Source: Nitrospirales bacterium | GTDB lineage: Bacteria; Nitrospirota; Nitrospiria; Nitrospirales; UBA8639 | Length of the DNA stretch: 64,000 nucleotides | Assembly: GCA_020027205.1 (NCBI GenBank) | Contig: JAHRAQ010000009.1 | Coordinates: forward strand, 1-64,000 | Direction: 5' to 3' | Shown: positions 63,879 through 64,000 of the stretch, in pieces | Layout of the letters: each line of letters starts with the position of its first letter | Position numbering within the stretch: position 1 is the first letter of the stretch | The notes under the pieces: generated by a model | The model's database searches: none | What the model was told of the DNA's origin: nothing | The model's input: the letters and a program-made list of their open reading frames with translations, nothing else | Position numbers and translations under genes: made by a program

Positions 63879-63889
63879 GAAAACGCACC

Positions 63890-63919
63890 TTGACTTCGCG
63901 GGAACGATTGGCCTACGGT
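63890..63919 (+). promoter_or_regulatory. Divergent promoter toward the right edge
   Basis: TTGACT, 18-bp spacer, TACGGT, eleven bases away from the -35 of the qNOR promoter and pointing the other way. Confidence 0.45.
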
Positions 63920-63986
63920 GCCCTCGTCCGCCCGCCGCTTCCCCGGCGGCGCGTCCCCGCGTGGGGCGATTGCACGGAGCGCGCGC

Positions 63987-64000
63987 ATGAAAAAATCCGG
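63987..64000 (+). CDS. Possible start of a gene cut by the window edge
   Basis: ATG followed by AAA AAA TCC (MKKS), with GGAG eight bases upstream and a promoter at 63890-63919. The beginning resembles a signal peptide, but only four codons are visible. Confidence 0.35.

Overview
The window is about 64 kb of GC-rich DNA from a Gram-negative-type bacterium. It encodes an outer-membrane autotransporter, a tripartite RND/MFP/OMF pump, FtsEX-EnvC and several lipoproteins, yet it also carries a complete 20S proteasome cluster (ARC/Mpa ATPase, Dop, PrcB, PrcA, PafA). That combination is known from Nitrospirota, Nitrospinota and a few related phyla. With the ribosomal and cell-division synteny on the right, it makes a Nitrospirota-like lineage my best guess, which is inference only.

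Layout. 1-6.8 kb: the 3' end of a giant VCBS/cadherin-like adhesin with a C-terminal beta-barrel. 6.8-8.6 kb: palindromic repeats, a small zinc-ribbon protein and tRNA-Arg(CCU). 8.7-15.1 kb: a methyltransferase-MFP-RND-OMF efflux operon on the minus strand. 15.6-18.2 kb: a radical SAM protein and a TPR lipoprotein. 18.5-20.3 kb: SoxD-like and SoxC-like sulfur dehydrogenase genes. 20.4-22.3 kb: a repeat-rich area holding one AT-rich, apparently foreign gene. 22.4-30 kb: a GH15 glucosidase, a CCA/poly(A) transferase family protein, a DUF2007 protein and an MFS-PlsC-AMP-ligase fusion. 30.5-33.2 kb: DUF5069, MsrB and SthA. 33.7-38.6 kb: response regulator, histidine kinase, DegP-type protease and sigma-70 factor in one direction, resembling an envelope-stress module. 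38.6-43.7 kb: oligopeptidase B, ArfB, Hsp20, a CPBP protease and an exported protein. 43.7-51 kb: the proteasome operon with a terminal M23 peptidase. 51.4-53.2 kb: thiS-thiG-thiE. 53.4-58.1 kb: an HHH protein, then CtpA, EnvC, FtsX and FtsE. 58.2-61.3 kb: rpsP-rimM-trmD-rplS-rnhB-yraN. 61.5-63.8 kb: a quinol-dependent nitric oxide reductase.

Two features stand out. First, almost every long intergenic gap from 6.7 to 34 kb, plus one at 51 kb, holds a family of paired palindromic repeats (REPIN-like) with several different stem sequences, often next to GC-rich GGYGACGGC microsatellites. Repeat DNA is open-reading and falsely lengthens the 5' ends of several genes. Second, the proteasome operon encodes both modifier enzymes (Dop and PafA) but no Pup or UBact modifier in its gaps. 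The neighbouring ThiS carries a 34-residue tail beyond its glycine motif. Start codons below were chosen from start-codon identity, Shine-Dalgarno sequences, overlaps and family N-termini, and often differ from the longest possible frame.
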